Origin: Acidimicrobiaceae bacterium
GTDB lineage: Bacteria > Actinomycetota > Acidimicrobiia > Acidimicrobiales > RAAP-2
Reading direction: 5' to 3'
DNA: 43,144 nucleotides
Assembly (NCBI GenBank): GCA_003136415.1
Contig: PLEI01000047.1
Location: forward strand, 4,946 to 48,089
Below the pieces are notes generated by a model. The model saw only the letters and a program-made list of their open reading frames with translations. It did no database searches and was not told the origin of the DNA. Below, piece by piece: positions 1 to 7,853 of the stretch (position 1 is the first letter of the stretch; every line of letters begins with the position of its first letter). Made by a program: the position numbers and the translations under genes.

Positions 1-777
1 AGTGGTGGTCGATTCATCATGGGTCTCGGTGCTTCCGGCCCCCAGGTCGTCGAAGGTTGGTACGGGCAGCCCTACGCCAAGCCACTGGCGCGAACACGTG
101 AGTACGTCGACATCGTGCGCCAGGTGTTCGCCCGGGATGCTCCGGTTGCCTATGAGGGGGCGTACTTCGAGTTGCCGTACCCCCGAGGTACCGGACTCGG
201 CAAGGCCCTGAAGTCGACGGTGCACCCCTTGCGGCGCGACATCCCCATCATGCTCGCGGCGGAGGGGCCAAAGAATGTCGCCCTGGCCGCGGAGATCGCA
301 GATGGCTGGTTACCGCTCTGGTTCTCTCCCAAGAGTGACGCCTTCTACCGGGCCGCACTCGACGAGGGATTCGCGCGCGAGGGGAGTCACCATCAGAGTC
401 TCGATACCTTTGAAGTGGTGTCGCTGCTGCCAGTCATCATCGCCGACGACGTCGAAAGTTGCGCCGATCTTCTTCGTCCGATGCTCGCGCTCTACATCGG
501 CGGCATGGGCGCCAGAGGCGCCAATTTCCACTACGAGGTATTCGCTCGTCTGGGTTACGAAGGAGACTGCGCCCGTATCCAAGATCTCTACCTTGCCGGA
601 CGCAAGGCGGAGGCGATCGCTGCGGTGCCCACTGCTCTCGTCGAGGACGTCGCGCTGATTGGACCTCGGGGCAAGGTGAAAGAGGAAACGACGAGGTGGA
701 AGGAAACTGTGATTTCCACTGCGCTCATTACGGGCCCGTCGTTCCAGTTCGAGATGATTATGGAACTGCTGTCGTGA
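1..777 (+). CDS. LLM-class F420-dependent oxidoreductase, 5' truncated
   Basis: The reading frame is open from the first base of the window, so the N-terminus is missing; 258 codons are visible. It belongs to the luciferase-like monooxygenase family of TIM-barrel flavin/F420 enzymes. The visible part opens with the family signature GRFIMGLGASGPQVVEGWYG and continues with an ARTREYVDIVRQV helix, a PIMLAAEGPKNVALAAEIAD strand-helix unit and a DGWLPLWFSP segment, all typical of actinobacterial F420-dependent members. These oxidise alcohols or reduce unsaturated substrates using F420; the substrate cannot be told from sequence. The gene ends at a TGA and about 215 bp with no gene follow. Confidence 0.9.
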   Translation, partial: SGGRFIMGLGASGPQVVEGWYGQPYAKPLARTREYVDIVRQVFARDAPVAYEGAYFELPYPRGTGLGKALKSTVHPLRRDIPIMLAAEGPKNVALAAEIADGWLPLWFSPKSDAFYRAALDEGFAREGSHHQSLDTFEVVSLLPVIIADDVESCADLLRPMLALYIGGMGARGANFHYEVFARLGYEGDCARIQDLYLAGRKAEAIAAVPTALVEDVALIGPRGKVKEETTRWKETVISTALITGPSFQFEMIMELLS

Positions 778-992
778 AGACGGGGTTGCGCCACTCTCGC
801 AGTGAATTGGCCTGCCTATTCGACGAGGCGCTCGCGGTCACGAAGGTGGCCGCCAAAATAGCGGCGCCGGTGAGATCGGAACAACTGACGGCGAGGCGGT
901 GTCGTCGTGTGGGGTTCGTGAGGGGATGTTACTTTCGCTCGGGAGTACCGCTGTCTCAAATCTGTCACAACGCGGGAGTCGCATGCGGCGCC

Positions 993-1496
993 TTACAGAA
1001 GCGGCAAAACCTTCTTGGCGAGTGCTTCAACTTTGGGGAGTTTGGAGTTTGCGGCGCCTATATCGAGTTCAGTGCTCTTCTTCAGGATCGCGACTGAAAA
1101 CGTGTATCCGTACGTGGGCGAACCCAGCGACGTTGAATACGCGCTGTAGGGAGCGAAATGCTTATCCGTGACGGGCTTTTCACCCTGTCTCTTGGCCGAT
1201 GAACGGTTCAGGTTGAAAACACCGATATTGACCCTCGTCTGGCGACGCACGAAGATGGCGTCGGGATTGGCCCCCACTTTGTACCAACAGACGGTTACGT
1301 TGCCGTTGATGACAGTGGTGAGCTTGGTCACCTTGACTCCGAGCGTCGACGACACCTCGGCCACGGAGACCTTCGAGCAGAGCGTCGACGCCGCGGATGC
1401 GGAGGTGGCACTCATCACCGTCGGCACGATGAGACCGCCGGCGAGGGATCCCGCTGCCATCGCTACGGCAGTTAAGGGCGAGAATTTTGAGGTCAT
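993..1496 (-). CDS. Secreted DUF3558-like protein
   Basis: This 167-residue protein has a Sec signal peptide: a short basic N-terminus, a hydrophobic stretch (residues 9-30) and an ASAAS cleavage region near residue 37. There is no lipobox, so it is probably released or held in the envelope without lipid. The mature part has two cysteines (in STLCSKVS and TVCWYKVG) flanking a VAEVSSTLG segment. That pattern resembles DUF3558-type actinobacterial exported proteins, whose function is unknown. An AAGGAAG ribosome site lies just upstream of the ATG. It is divergent from the broken DUF1905 gene. Family assignment is tentative; export is well supported. Confidence 0.7.
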   Translation of the reverse strand: MTSKFSPLTAVAMAAGSLAGGLIVPTVMSATSASAASTLCSKVSVAEVSSTLGVKVTKLTTVINGNVTVCWYKVGANPDAIFVRRQTRVNIGVFNLNRSSAKRQGEKPVTDKHFAPYSAYSTSLGSPTYGYTFSVAILKKSTELDIGAANSKLPKVEALAKKVLPLL

Positions 1497-1688
1497 CTAC
1501 TACTTCCTTGGAGAGAGTTACTGCGTGTCGCGTTCAATGATTGCCCTGGCGCCATCATATGACGACGAATGAGAAAACGTCGGGACAGTGGGTCCCTCCT
1601 GCGCTTGGATCATCCCAGGTCATATGGTGATGATTCGCGGCTGAGATTTGGAGGCCGAAGGAATTTTGCAACGTTAGGAGGCGACCCG

Positions 1689-2161
1689 GTGCCTATGTCG
1701 TCAGTCTCAAAAAGTGTCCACTTCTCAACGACCTTGAGTTCCTTTAGCAACAATACGGGAATTGTGGTGTCGCCGGAGAAAGTCGAAGAACTGGGGTCGG
1801 GAAAGAGGCCGCCCGTTCTGGCGGAGGTGAATGGTTATTGCTTTCGCACCACCGTGGGCGTGATGAGCGGTCAGCATTTGGTGAGCGTGAGCGCCGCGGC
1901 GCGCAAAGAGACCGGTCTTCGAGGGGGCGATGCGATTGACGTCACCTTGACTTTGAAGGAGGAACCCGTGCCGTAGTGATACCCGAGGTTTTGGCGGATG
2001 CATTCGACGTTGGTCCCGAGGCTACGAAATTCTTCGTGTCGTTCTTGAACCGTGTTCAGCGCTACCACGTGGACAACATCAATGGAGCAAAGACTGAGGA
2101 AACGCGATGCCGGCGAGTGGAGAAATCGGTTCAACTCTTTCTCACTGCCAAACCACGTTGA
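1689..2161 (+). pseudogene. DUF1905/YdeI-type gene split by a frameshift
   Basis: The first frame (GTG 1689 or ATG 1695, to the TAG at 1974-1976) encodes a DUF1905 domain: FSNNTGIVVSPEKVEELGSG, then a KRPPVLAEVNG segment and GVMSGQHLVSVSAAARKETG. The second frame (1976-2161) encodes the C-terminal helical YdeI/OmpD-associated part, ending in GAKTEETRCRRVEKSVQLF. In homologues both parts form one protein of about 150-160 residues. Here they are joined by TAGTG, with the frame changed. A TTAGGAGG ribosome site at 1674-1681 favours the GTG at 1689. The locus is either a decayed gene or two polypeptides made by stop-start coupling; decay is likelier because a degraded remnant follows. Confidence 0.7.
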
Positions 2162-2226
2162 TGGCGCCGCGTCACGGCCTGAAATGAGGGTGGCAACTCC
2201 TCGGTCGGGGTGAAGGTGCGTCGTGA

Positions 2227-2424
2227 GCATTCTCGCTGCAATGGAAGGACAACACGGACTTCGCCCACGACGTGGCCGTAGCTAGCTCGTTGGTGACCGG
2301 TGAAAATTTCGCGTCGGCTAATCGCGCCGCGGGGCGTCTCGTTGAGATGCTTGCTCACGGGCCATTGATGCCCTCGATGCGGCTCGGGGCCCGTCGGGTC
2401 AAAGGACACCGCCAAAAGAGTTAG
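2227..2424 (+). pseudogene. Possible DJ-1/PfpI-family C-terminal remnant
   Basis: An open stretch of 65 codons without a convincing start runs to a TAG at 2422-2424. Its middle contains SSLVTGENFASANRAAGRL, which resembles the C-terminal LITGQNPAS signature of DJ-1/PfpI-type class I glutamine-amidotransferase-like proteins (Hsp31-like stress proteins). The N-terminal two thirds of such a protein, including its nucleophilic cysteine, is absent: there is an in-frame TGA at 2224 and nothing recognisable further upstream. I read it as the tail of a deleted gene. The similarity is short, so this could be chance. Confidence 0.35.
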
Positions 2425-2511
2425 TGGTCGACGTTCTCGTTATTAGCGTAGAGGTTGGATCGAAGCGACTTGCCTTCGCACCTCGTTCCTACGAATGTCA
2501 GAGGAGACAAT

Positions 2512-3171
2512 ATGAAGATCGGCATTATTGGTGCAGGAAACATTGGTGGCAATCTCACGCGACGGCTGACTCACTTGGGACACCAAGTCACGGTGGCCAA
2601 CTCTCGGGGCCCCGAAACGCTGAGTGAGTTGACTTCGTTGACGGGCGCGATCGCAAGCAACGTGAACGAGGTCGCGATTGACGCCGACGTGGTCATTGTG
2701 ACGATTCCCGAGAAGAATGTGCCGAATCTGCCAACGGGCTTTCTCGACGCAGCCCCCGCCAATGTCGTCGTCATAGACACCGGGAACTACTACCCCCAGC
2801 AGCGCGACGGTCGAATTGCCGAAATTGAGGAAGGAATGACGGAGAGTCGTTGGGTGTCCACCCAGATCGGTTTTCGGGTGGTGAAGGCGTTCAATGGCCT
2901 TTACGCGGCCAACATCATTGAGCGTGCGCGCCCCGAAGGCGCCCCCGACCGTATCGCCCTGCCGGTAGCCGGCGACGATCCAGGTGCCAAGAAGGTGGTC
3001 ATGGACCTCATCAACGAATTGGGTTTTGACGCCGTCGACGCCGGGAGCATTGATGACTCGTGGCGCCAGGAGCCGGGTAGTCCGGTCTATGGAGCGACCA
3101 CCGACGCCAATGGTGTTCGACTCGCCCTGGCGAGCGCGCACCACGCCCGAAGTGTGGAGTGGCGAGCGTAA
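2512..3171 (+). CDS. F420H2:NADP-oxidoreductase-fold NADP-binding protein
   Basis: The product has 219 residues. It starts with a Rossmann nucleotide-binding motif, MKIGIIGAGNIGGNLTRRL, and continues with VTVANSRGPETL, where the NSRGP loop is typical for NADP(H) binding in the F420_oxidored/ProC-like superfamily. A second half-domain contains VVIVTIPEKNV and VVIDTGNYYPQQRDG, then VVKAFNGLYA and LPVAGDDPGAK. These match F420-dependent NADP reductase-like proteins of actinobacteria, many of which are annotated only as NADPH-dependent F420 reductases or NAD(P)-binding proteins. An AGAGGAGAC ribosome site sits 3-4 nt before the ATG. Whether F420 is really the partner cannot be told. Confidence 0.85.
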   Translation: MKIGIIGAGNIGGNLTRRLTHLGHQVTVANSRGPETLSELTSLTGAIASNVNEVAIDADVVIVTIPEKNVPNLPTGFLDAAPANVVVIDTGNYYPQQRDGRIAEIEEGMTESRWVSTQIGFRVVKAFNGLYAANIIERARPEGAPDRIALPVAGDDPGAKKVVMDLINELGFDAVDAGSIDDSWRQEPGSPVYGATTDANGVRLALASAHHARSVEWRA

Positions 3172-3184
3172 CTTCGAGGAAGAA

Positions 3185-3811
3185 CTATGGCCGCGAGGCG
3201 AGGAGGGCGAGACCTTCGCCGGAAAGATCGACGTGCGAGCCTTGGCGTCCCGTCATGGCGAGTACCAGTGATTGCAGCGGACCTTGGACGAGCGGTCCGT
3301 CGCCATGACTCCAGGCAATATCGGTAGCACGAAGCGAGAGTCCCGCGATGCGTCGCTTGGCGCCAATGAGCAGGTTGCTGTTCTTCCAACTGTCAGCGAC
3401 GGCAACAAGAGCCTCATCGGGAGAGCGGTGCACGAGTTGTAGTGGGCGGCGAATGTCGTCACCGTGCACGACGATTTCGCCGAGCATCGCCATCACGGGT
3501 GCCGGAGGATGGTTCGTCGTGTTCGTGCGAGCCCGCAGTCGCGCGACGAGTTGCTCCGGTGACGCGGTAGCGACCGCGTCGGCTCCGCGATCGGTGAACA
3601 CATTGAACTTGAAGCCGGCGCCAATGAGTTCCTTGTAGAAGTTGGGGAAAGTTTGTTCGCTGGCGGCAACGACGTGTCCGACGACTTTGCGTACGTCCCA
3701 TCCCTGGCACCACGAAGAGGTGCTCCATTGTTCTGGCGTCAACGTGGACAAGGTATCGGCAAGTTGTGCGCGCTCCACGTGAATGTTCTTCCAGATGTCG
3801 TGAGATTTCAT
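3185..3811 (-). CDS. Maleylpyruvate isomerase N-domain (DinB-like) family protein
   Basis: This 208-residue protein matches the actinobacterial MDMPI_N / TIGR03083 family, mycothiol-dependent DinB-like four-helix proteins. Recognisable segments are QLADTLSTLTPEQWSTSSWC, then WDVRKVVGHVVAASEQT, where the histidine is a metal-ligand position, and MLGEIVVHGDDIRRPL, which supplies another histidine and an aspartate pair. The C-terminal half contains GDGPLVQGPLQSLVLAMTGR, a sterol-carrier-like segment common in the family. The ATG at 3811 is preceded by a GAGG ribosome site; an upstream in-frame ATG would run into the neighbouring gene. Members transfer or isomerise thiol conjugates; the substrate is unknown. 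Confidence 0.8.
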   Translation of the reverse strand: MKSHDIWKNIHVERAQLADTLSTLTPEQWSTSSWCQGWDVRKVVGHVVAASEQTFPNFYKELIGAGFKFNVFTDRGADAVATASPEQLVARLRARTNTTNHPPAPVMAMLGEIVVHGDDIRRPLQLVHRSPDEALVAVADSWKNSNLLIGAKRRIAGLSLRATDIAWSHGDGPLVQGPLQSLVLAMTGRQGSHVDLSGEGLALLASRP

Positions 3812-3839
3812 AGTGGCGTCCTCGTCTCTCGGGTGCTCG

Positions 3840-4277
3840 TTATTGGTTGCTGCGCGGATCGTCAGGACCCGAGTCGCCGCCGGACACCACCGTGTCCAGG
3901 CGTCCGAGGTAATAGTTCCATCCGACGAGGTGGTCAGCGATGGCGTCATCGGGCAGTCCACTGTGGACCACACGTACGAGGGTGGCGTCGCCTTCAGGGA
4001 TCAGGGTGATCTCGACCGTCGTTGATCCGGCGGGAATGGGGTGATCGGGCAGATCCCAGCCAAAAGTGAAGACGACTTTTTCATTAGGGACCACTTCGAG
4101 GAACGTTCCGGCGGCCGGGTTCACGCCACCGCACACCGCACGAAACTCACCACCGGGTACGGCCACGAGTGCCACGTCGGTGCCCATCCACTTCACGAAC
4201 TGCTCGGGATCAGTGAGAAAGGGGAAAATCGTAGCCGGCGCGGCCTTGATGAGCAACTCCTTCACGGCGTCGGTCAT
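3840..4277 (-). CDS. SRPBCC/AHSA1-family protein, co-transcribed with arsR-type gene
   Basis: The 145-residue product is a START-like SRPBCC protein of the AHSA1 (activator of Hsp90 ATPase homologue 1-like) group. It begins with a strand carrying LLIKAAPATIFPFLTDPEQF, followed by VKWMGTDV, PGGEFRAVCGG and a VPNEKVVFTFGWDLPDH segment, and ends with the usual helix (ADHLVGWNYYLGRLDTVV). Such proteins bind small hydrophobic ligands in a central cavity. Its ATG overlaps the stop of the upstream ArsR-type regulator by 4 nt (ATGA), so the two are translated together. ArsR-SRPBCC operons are common in actinobacteria. Confidence 0.88.
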   Translation of the reverse strand: MTDAVKELLIKAAPATIFPFLTDPEQFVKWMGTDVALVAVPGGEFRAVCGGVNPAAGTFLEVVPNEKVVFTFGWDLPDHPIPAGSTTVEITLIPEGDATLVRVVHSGLPDDAIADHLVGWNYYLGRLDTVVSGGDSGPDDPRSNQ

Positions 4278-4591
4278 GACGCTCCCTGCTGTTGTTCACT
4301 TACCTCGGCGAGGTCGCGCAATCTCTCGAGGCTGTCGCTCCAGAAGCTGTCGAGAAACGCGCGCAATTTGACGATCTCACCGCGGTTGACGCTGTAGAAA
4401 CGGCGAGTGCCCTCGCGACGCTCGTGAATCACCCCGTTCTTTCGCAGAACGCTCAAATGCTGAGAAATAGCCGAACGGGTGACGTCGGGGAAGTACTCGG
4501 CAATCTCGGCGGCGGGTAACTCGCGGGCCCAAATCAGTCGAATGATGTCGCGGCGCTTGGTGTCAGCAATCGCCTTGAGGAGGGTATCCAT
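4274..4591 (-). CDS. ArsR-family winged-helix transcriptional regulator
   Basis: This 105-residue repressor-type protein has the ArsR/SmtB winged helix: MDTLLKAIADTKRRDIIRL, then LPAAEIAEYFPDVTRSAISQ as recognition helices, HLSVLRKNGVIHERREGTRR and the beta-wing FYSVNRGE. No paired cysteines of a metal-sensor type are visible, so it belongs with the non-metal SdpR-like group that controls SRPBCC genes. No Shine-Dalgarno is present; a TAACGT box lies exactly 7 nt before the ATG on the minus strand, which suggests a leaderless transcript. Repeats of CGTTAG overlap that box and probably allow autoregulation. It is divergent from a second SRPBCC gene. Confidence 0.9.
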   Translation of the reverse strand: MDTLLKAIADTKRRDIIRLIWARELPAAEIAEYFPDVTRSAISQHLSVLRKNGVIHERREGTRRFYSVNRGEIVKLRAFLDSFWSDSLERLRDLAEVSEQQQGAS

Positions 4592-4596
4592 ATGTT

Positions 4597-4633
4597 TTAC
4601 GTTAGCATATCCTTACGTTAGAGTCATCTAACG
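4597..4633. promoter_or_regulatory. CGTTAG repeat cluster, probable ArsR-type operator
   Basis: Two identical 9-mers TTACGTTAG (4597-4605 and 4613-4621) are spaced 16 bp start to start, and a third half-site CTAACG lies inverted at 4628-4633. The last two form the inverted repeat CGTTAG-N6-CTAACG. The cluster sits between the divergent ArsR-type gene and SRPBCC gene and covers the putative -10 box (TAACGT on the minus strand) of the regulator. The arrangement fits one protein repressing both directions. The link to this ArsR protein is inferred. Confidence 0.6.
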
Positions 4634-4677
4634 GAGTCGAGGATGTCATGGTGACGTCCCGGACAGAGGGGAACGAC

Positions 4678-5073
4678 ATGGCGACGTATGACTTTGTGGT
4701 ATCCGACGTGGTGTCGGCGCCACGCGCCGAGGTGTACGACGCGTGGCTATCGAGTGAAGGTCACAGTGAGATGACGGGGGGAACGGCCGTCATTGACGCC
4801 CGTGAGGGCGGTTCCCATAGCGCGTGGAATGGCTACATCACTGGTACCACCACTTTGCTCGATGCCCCCCATCGAGTGGTGCAATCGTGGCGATCCGCTG
4901 ACTTCAGCCCCGACGATCCCGACTCGACGATTGACGTCACGTTTGAGGAGGTCGAGGAGGGAACCCGGGTGACCATTCGACATTCGCGAGTGCCGATCGG
5001 TCAACGAGGCTACGAGGAGGGCGGATGGGCTACGTCGTATTTCGAACCCATGAAGGCGTTCTTCCGGGCCTAA
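4678..5073 (+). CDS. SRPBCC-domain protein
   Basis: The 131-residue protein is an SRPBCC/AHSA1 ligand-binding domain: SAPRAEVYDAWLSSEGHSEM, then GTAVIDAREGGSHSAWNGYI, LLDAPHRVVQSWRSADF and the strand EEVEEGTRVTIRHSRVP, ending in a long helix with YFEPMKAFF. The ATG at 4678 follows GAGGGGA at a good distance and gives the usual family start; an in-frame ATG at 4648 would add ten residues. It is divergent from the arsR-type gene and shares the CGTTAG repeat region, so it is probably under the same repressor. The ligand is unknown. Confidence 0.85.
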   Translation: MATYDFVVSDVVSAPRAEVYDAWLSSEGHSEMTGGTAVIDAREGGSHSAWNGYITGTTTLLDAPHRVVQSWRSADFSPDDPDSTIDVTFEEVEEGTRVTIRHSRVPIGQRGYEEGGWATSYFEPMKAFFRA

Positions 5074-5083
5074 AGAGTGGCAT

Positions 5084-5851
5084 TTAGAAGTGAAGAAATC
5101 TGGCGCCCACCAGCGCGAGAGCCAAGAGTGGCCCCGCGCGACAGAGCGTCTTGAGGGTGTTCTCCAGTGGAGCCAGCAATGCTTCCTTGCTGAGAGGGAT
5201 AGTCGTACCGTCGCTTCGATGTTCCACACCCTCAATCGAAAGGGTTCGCCGGCGAAGGTCGCGCGCGGGTGTGGACAGTTGCTGTTGGGCCAAAGTAATC
5301 AGTGTGCCGAACGCGCCCGCGAAGAAGGCGGCGAGGCTGAGGGCCCGATGTTGCGCGTAATACGCGGTGAGTATGGGAAATCCGCCCCAACTCACGACCA
5401 CTACGGCGCGGGTGTGCAGCCGCCCGCCAAAGAGCTCAAGGTTGTAGCCCACCGCAACCATGACGCCCACGATGATGAAGGCTCCGAACCATCCGCCCAC
5501 TACCACGAGACCCACCACGCCAAGTCCGACGGCGCCGCCGAGTCCTAGGGTTGCCGCGGCAATCAACTGCCACGACGCGAGCGACGTGTGCAGTGGTCGA
5601 CCGTGGAGCTCGTCCAGGCAGTGAGCTCCGACACCGACCGCCAAGAAGAAGGCGGCCAGGGTGGCGAGAAGGCGCGGCGCGCTGACCGGTCCCTTCAGGC
5701 AGGCTCCGACGGTCACGAGCGAAAGGTGCAACAGGGTGTAGGGAGGATGCAGCACGGTCCACCATTCGCGCAGTGAGTGACGTGACAAGAACTTGGGCTG
5801 AGCGTAGTAGGCGGGAGGCGACTGCACGGGGGGAGTTGGGGTCTCTTCCAT
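5084..5851 (-). CDS. UbiA-like multi-pass membrane protein with degenerate motifs
   Basis: The 255-residue protein has about seven hydrophobic helices after a proline-rich N-terminus. The order of segments (HPPYTLLHLSLVTVGACL, a loop with HCLDELHGRPL, then VAVGYNLELFGGRL and GGFPILTAYY) recalls the UbiA prenyltransferase superfamily. However, the first aspartate motif (normally NDxxDxxxD) is reduced to one aspartate in HCLDELHG, and the second DxxxD motif is not evident. It follows a class I methyltransferase with a 2-nt gap and is surely co-transcribed. Methyltransferase plus UbiA-like protein suggests quinone or isoprenoid modification, but catalysis by this protein is doubtful from the motifs. 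Confidence 0.6.
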   Translation of the reverse strand: MEETPTPPVQSPPAYYAQPKFLSRHSLREWWTVLHPPYTLLHLSLVTVGACLKGPVSAPRLLATLAAFFLAVGVGAHCLDELHGRPLHTSLASWQLIAAATLGLGGAVGLGVVGLVVVGGWFGAFIIVGVMVAVGYNLELFGGRLHTRAVVVVSWGGFPILTAYYAQHRALSLAAFFAGAFGTLITLAQQQLSTPARDLRRRTLSIEGVEHRSDGTTIPLSKEALLAPLENTLKTLCRAGPLLALALVGARFLHF

Positions 5852-5853
5852 AC

Positions 5854-6603
5854 CTACTCGCGTCGGTATCCCGATATGACGACACCTCCGCCGAGGCTCA
5901 TTGTCTTGACCTCGACGTGATCAATACCGGCTCGTCGCCACGCTTCGCGGGTCCAGGCGACGGAGTACAAGCGGTAGTGGCGCGAAATCGACGGTCCCAA
6001 GAATCGTCCGGCATCCCACCAGGCCCGGCCCCCGGTCACTAACCCGCCGACGGGCAGGACCCAACGCGTGTAGAGCCACCAGGCAATCCGCCACAACGGG
6101 CGAGTGGGCACGGCGAACTCCAGTGACGAGATCGCACCCCCGGGTTTGACGACGCGCGCGATCTCTCGGAGGGTTTCGGCGGGATCCGAGACGTAGCGCA
6201 ACAGGTACGTGAAGGTCAGCGCATCAAAGGTGGCGTCAGGGAAGGGCAATTGCTCGGCGCGGCCCCGCACCAAGGAGACTCGCGAATCCAGTGACGCGCG
6301 CTTCACGAGCCGTTGGCCCTGGGCCAACATCCCTTGGCTGAGGTCGAGTGACACGATGCGACCGGATGTTACTGATGCCAACTTCTTAGTCACCGCGCAG
6401 GGTCCGCAGGCGACGTCCAGGATCAACTTCGGCTCTACTCCCACTACCCGACTGACCATGGTCGAACGCCACCGCCAGTCCTGGCCAAATGAAAGAACTT
6501 CAGCGAGAGTGTTGTAGCGAGCAGGTAGGTCCGCGAAGAGTTCCTGGGAAAACTCGTTGGGGGACTCCCGGTAGGTGCGAATGATTCGGCGCCCAATCTT
6601 CAT
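5854..6603 (-). CDS. UbiE/MenG-like SAM-dependent methyltransferase
   Basis: This 249-residue class I methyltransferase has motif I LILDVACGPCAVTKKLAS, acidic motif II IVSLDLSQGML, motif post-II RGRAEQLPFPDATFDALT and the UbiE-like VVKPGGAISSLEF strand. The N-terminal FADLPARYNTLAEVLSFGQDW matches the quinone methyltransferase pattern DxxAxxYD...SFGxDxxWR, so UbiE/MenG kinship is reasonable. An AGAGAGAT ribosome site precedes the ATG. It lies directly upstream of, and 2 nt from, the UbiA-like membrane protein. A menaquinone or other polyprenyl-ring substrate is inferred, not shown. Confidence 0.8.
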   Translation of the reverse strand: MKIGRRIIRTYRESPNEFSQELFADLPARYNTLAEVLSFGQDWRWRSTMVSRVVGVEPKLILDVACGPCAVTKKLASVTSGRIVSLDLSQGMLAQGQRLVKRASLDSRVSLVRGRAEQLPFPDATFDALTFTYLLRYVSDPAETLREIARVVKPGGAISSLEFAVPTRPLWRIAWWLYTRWVLPVGGLVTGGRAWWDAGRFLGPSISRHYRLYSVAWTREAWRRAGIDHVEVKTMSLGGGVVISGYRRE

Positions 6604-7249
6604 TTCATCTCTCTATTCCTAACCACCAGAACCTCGAAAGTCACCGGCGGACCTATTCTGAGAGTCACAGTAGGGCATCTGACGGGTAACATCTTCACTC
6701 CCTTCGACACGAGGGTAACTTGCGGATGGTGCAGTGTGACCGTGCGACGCTGCTACAGCGCGACGTTACATCGACTGCGTCGTCAACGTCTTTGGTCTAG
6801 TGGTGGATTGAGATGGCGTGACGCCTTTCGTCACGAATTCGTCGAGGAATCATGGGCTGGTGTGGGCACCCACTGCGTAGCAATGTGAGAGGAGTCCAAT
6901 GCTAGGGTCAAATTTAGGACGTCGAGATCCAGCATCCTTCGCACGGAGCCACGGTGGTGTCGTTGATGGGGGATCGTGATGATCGAGTCAAAAGTGGTGG
7001 CCACGAGTGCGTGGATACTCGAAGAGTCGTGTCATCCATGATGGCGACACGCCCCAAGGTCGAGGCATCCCGTGCTGGAATGTGGCGGCCGTCGCGAGCG
7101 GAAATATTCTTGCCGTGTTTTATTGGTGGTCTCGGCGTAACGGCCGCCAACTGATCTCTCGGGTGAAAGGGTCCGCGACGTCGGGCGAAGAGCAGTTTCG
7201 CGGTCATATCAGTGGCCCAATTCAATTCGTTGTGGTTAAGGAGGAAAGT
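6604..7249. other. 646-bp region without a convincing gene
   Basis: No conserved protein is visible on either strand. A 7-bp perfect hairpin, CGTGACG-N5-CGTCACG, lies at 6817-6835. A 26-codon ORF starts at ATG 6900 behind a strong GAGAGGAGT ribosome site and ends at 6980; it could be a leader peptide or chance. The rest may be the long 5' region of the CsbD gene, a class often transcribed from stress sigma-factor promoters, but no clear promoter stands out. Confidence 0.4.
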
Positions 7250-7540
7250 ATGTCGATGAAGGACAAGGCCAAGAATTTTGTTCAAACCTCGAGAGACAAG
7301 GTAGAAAAGGCCACGGGCAAGGTCTTGGGGAACGAAGACATGCCCGCCAAGGAGCAAATGGAAGAACTTAAGGGGCACTTGAAGAACGTCGGTGACAAGG
7401 TGGTCAAGTCCACTGGTAGGGCTTTGGGCGATGAGGACATGCCGGTCAAGGACCAAGTCGAAGAGCTCAAGGCCCACCTCAAGGACGCCGGAGGCAAAGT
7501 ACGCGACGCGTTCAAGAAAGATAGTGGAACTGCTGATTAG
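7250..7540 (+). CDS. CsbD-like stress protein with tandem repeat
   Basis: The 96-residue, highly charged, cysteine-free protein fits the CsbD-like family of small general-stress proteins. It contains two copies of a roughly 31-residue unit, one with KVEKATGKVLGNEDMPAKEQ followed by MEELKGHLKN, the other with KVVKSTGRALGDEDMPVKDQ followed by VEELKAHLKD. Classical CsbD proteins carry one such helical unit, so this is an internal duplication. An AAGGAGGAAAG ribosome site sits just upstream of ATG 7250; a second in-frame ATG lies at 7256. Family members are stress-induced, often under an alternative sigma factor; the biochemical role is unknown. Confidence 0.8.
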   Translation: MSMKDKAKNFVQTSRDKVEKATGKVLGNEDMPAKEQMEELKGHLKNVGDKVVKSTGRALGDEDMPVKDQVEELKAHLKDAGGKVRDAFKKDSGTAD

Positions 7541-7853
7541 CGAACGACGACGTCACGTAAGTTTCAAGGTGGCGTCGAGTCATTGTGTGGTGATCAGGCG
7601 TCATGGTGACTTAGGGCCGTAGACGAATCGAAGGAGTTTTTTAGCGACGGGTGTACACTGTCTCGTGAGGGAAAGTTTTCCCAGCCAGAGGCGCCAGGTT
7701 CGGGTCGGACGATCTAGAAGATTGTCGCTCGTTCGGGCTCGGCGGCTCCTTCTAATTGGAGGATGCACCGATGTGGAAATGTCCGACTCGGTCGGTTGTA
7801 ATTGAGAAGTTGAGGCGTCGAAGGTCTGAGACGATGGTCGTGGTTGCACCGGC
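7541..7853. other. Intergenic leader of the glycan operon
   Basis: This stretch precedes the carbohydrate operon. It holds a palindrome GGGAAA-GT-TTTCCC at 7669-7682. It also contains the start of a 60-codon ORF (ATG 7771, ends 7953) behind a TTGGAGG ribosome site; its product would be basic with one hydrophobic stretch and matches nothing I recognise. That ORF overlaps the next one in another frame, so at most one of them is real as drawn. Confidence 0.35.

Noticed and set aside
3811..3973. Longer start of the MDMPI-type protein at 3973
   Set aside because: It would overlap the neighbouring SRPBCC gene by over 130 bp; ATG 3811 has a ribosome site and the family N-terminus.
6914..7477. Long minus-strand open frame opposite the CsbD gene
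   Set aside because: It is the complement of the repetitive, lysine-rich CsbD coding sequence, with no ribosome site or known motif.
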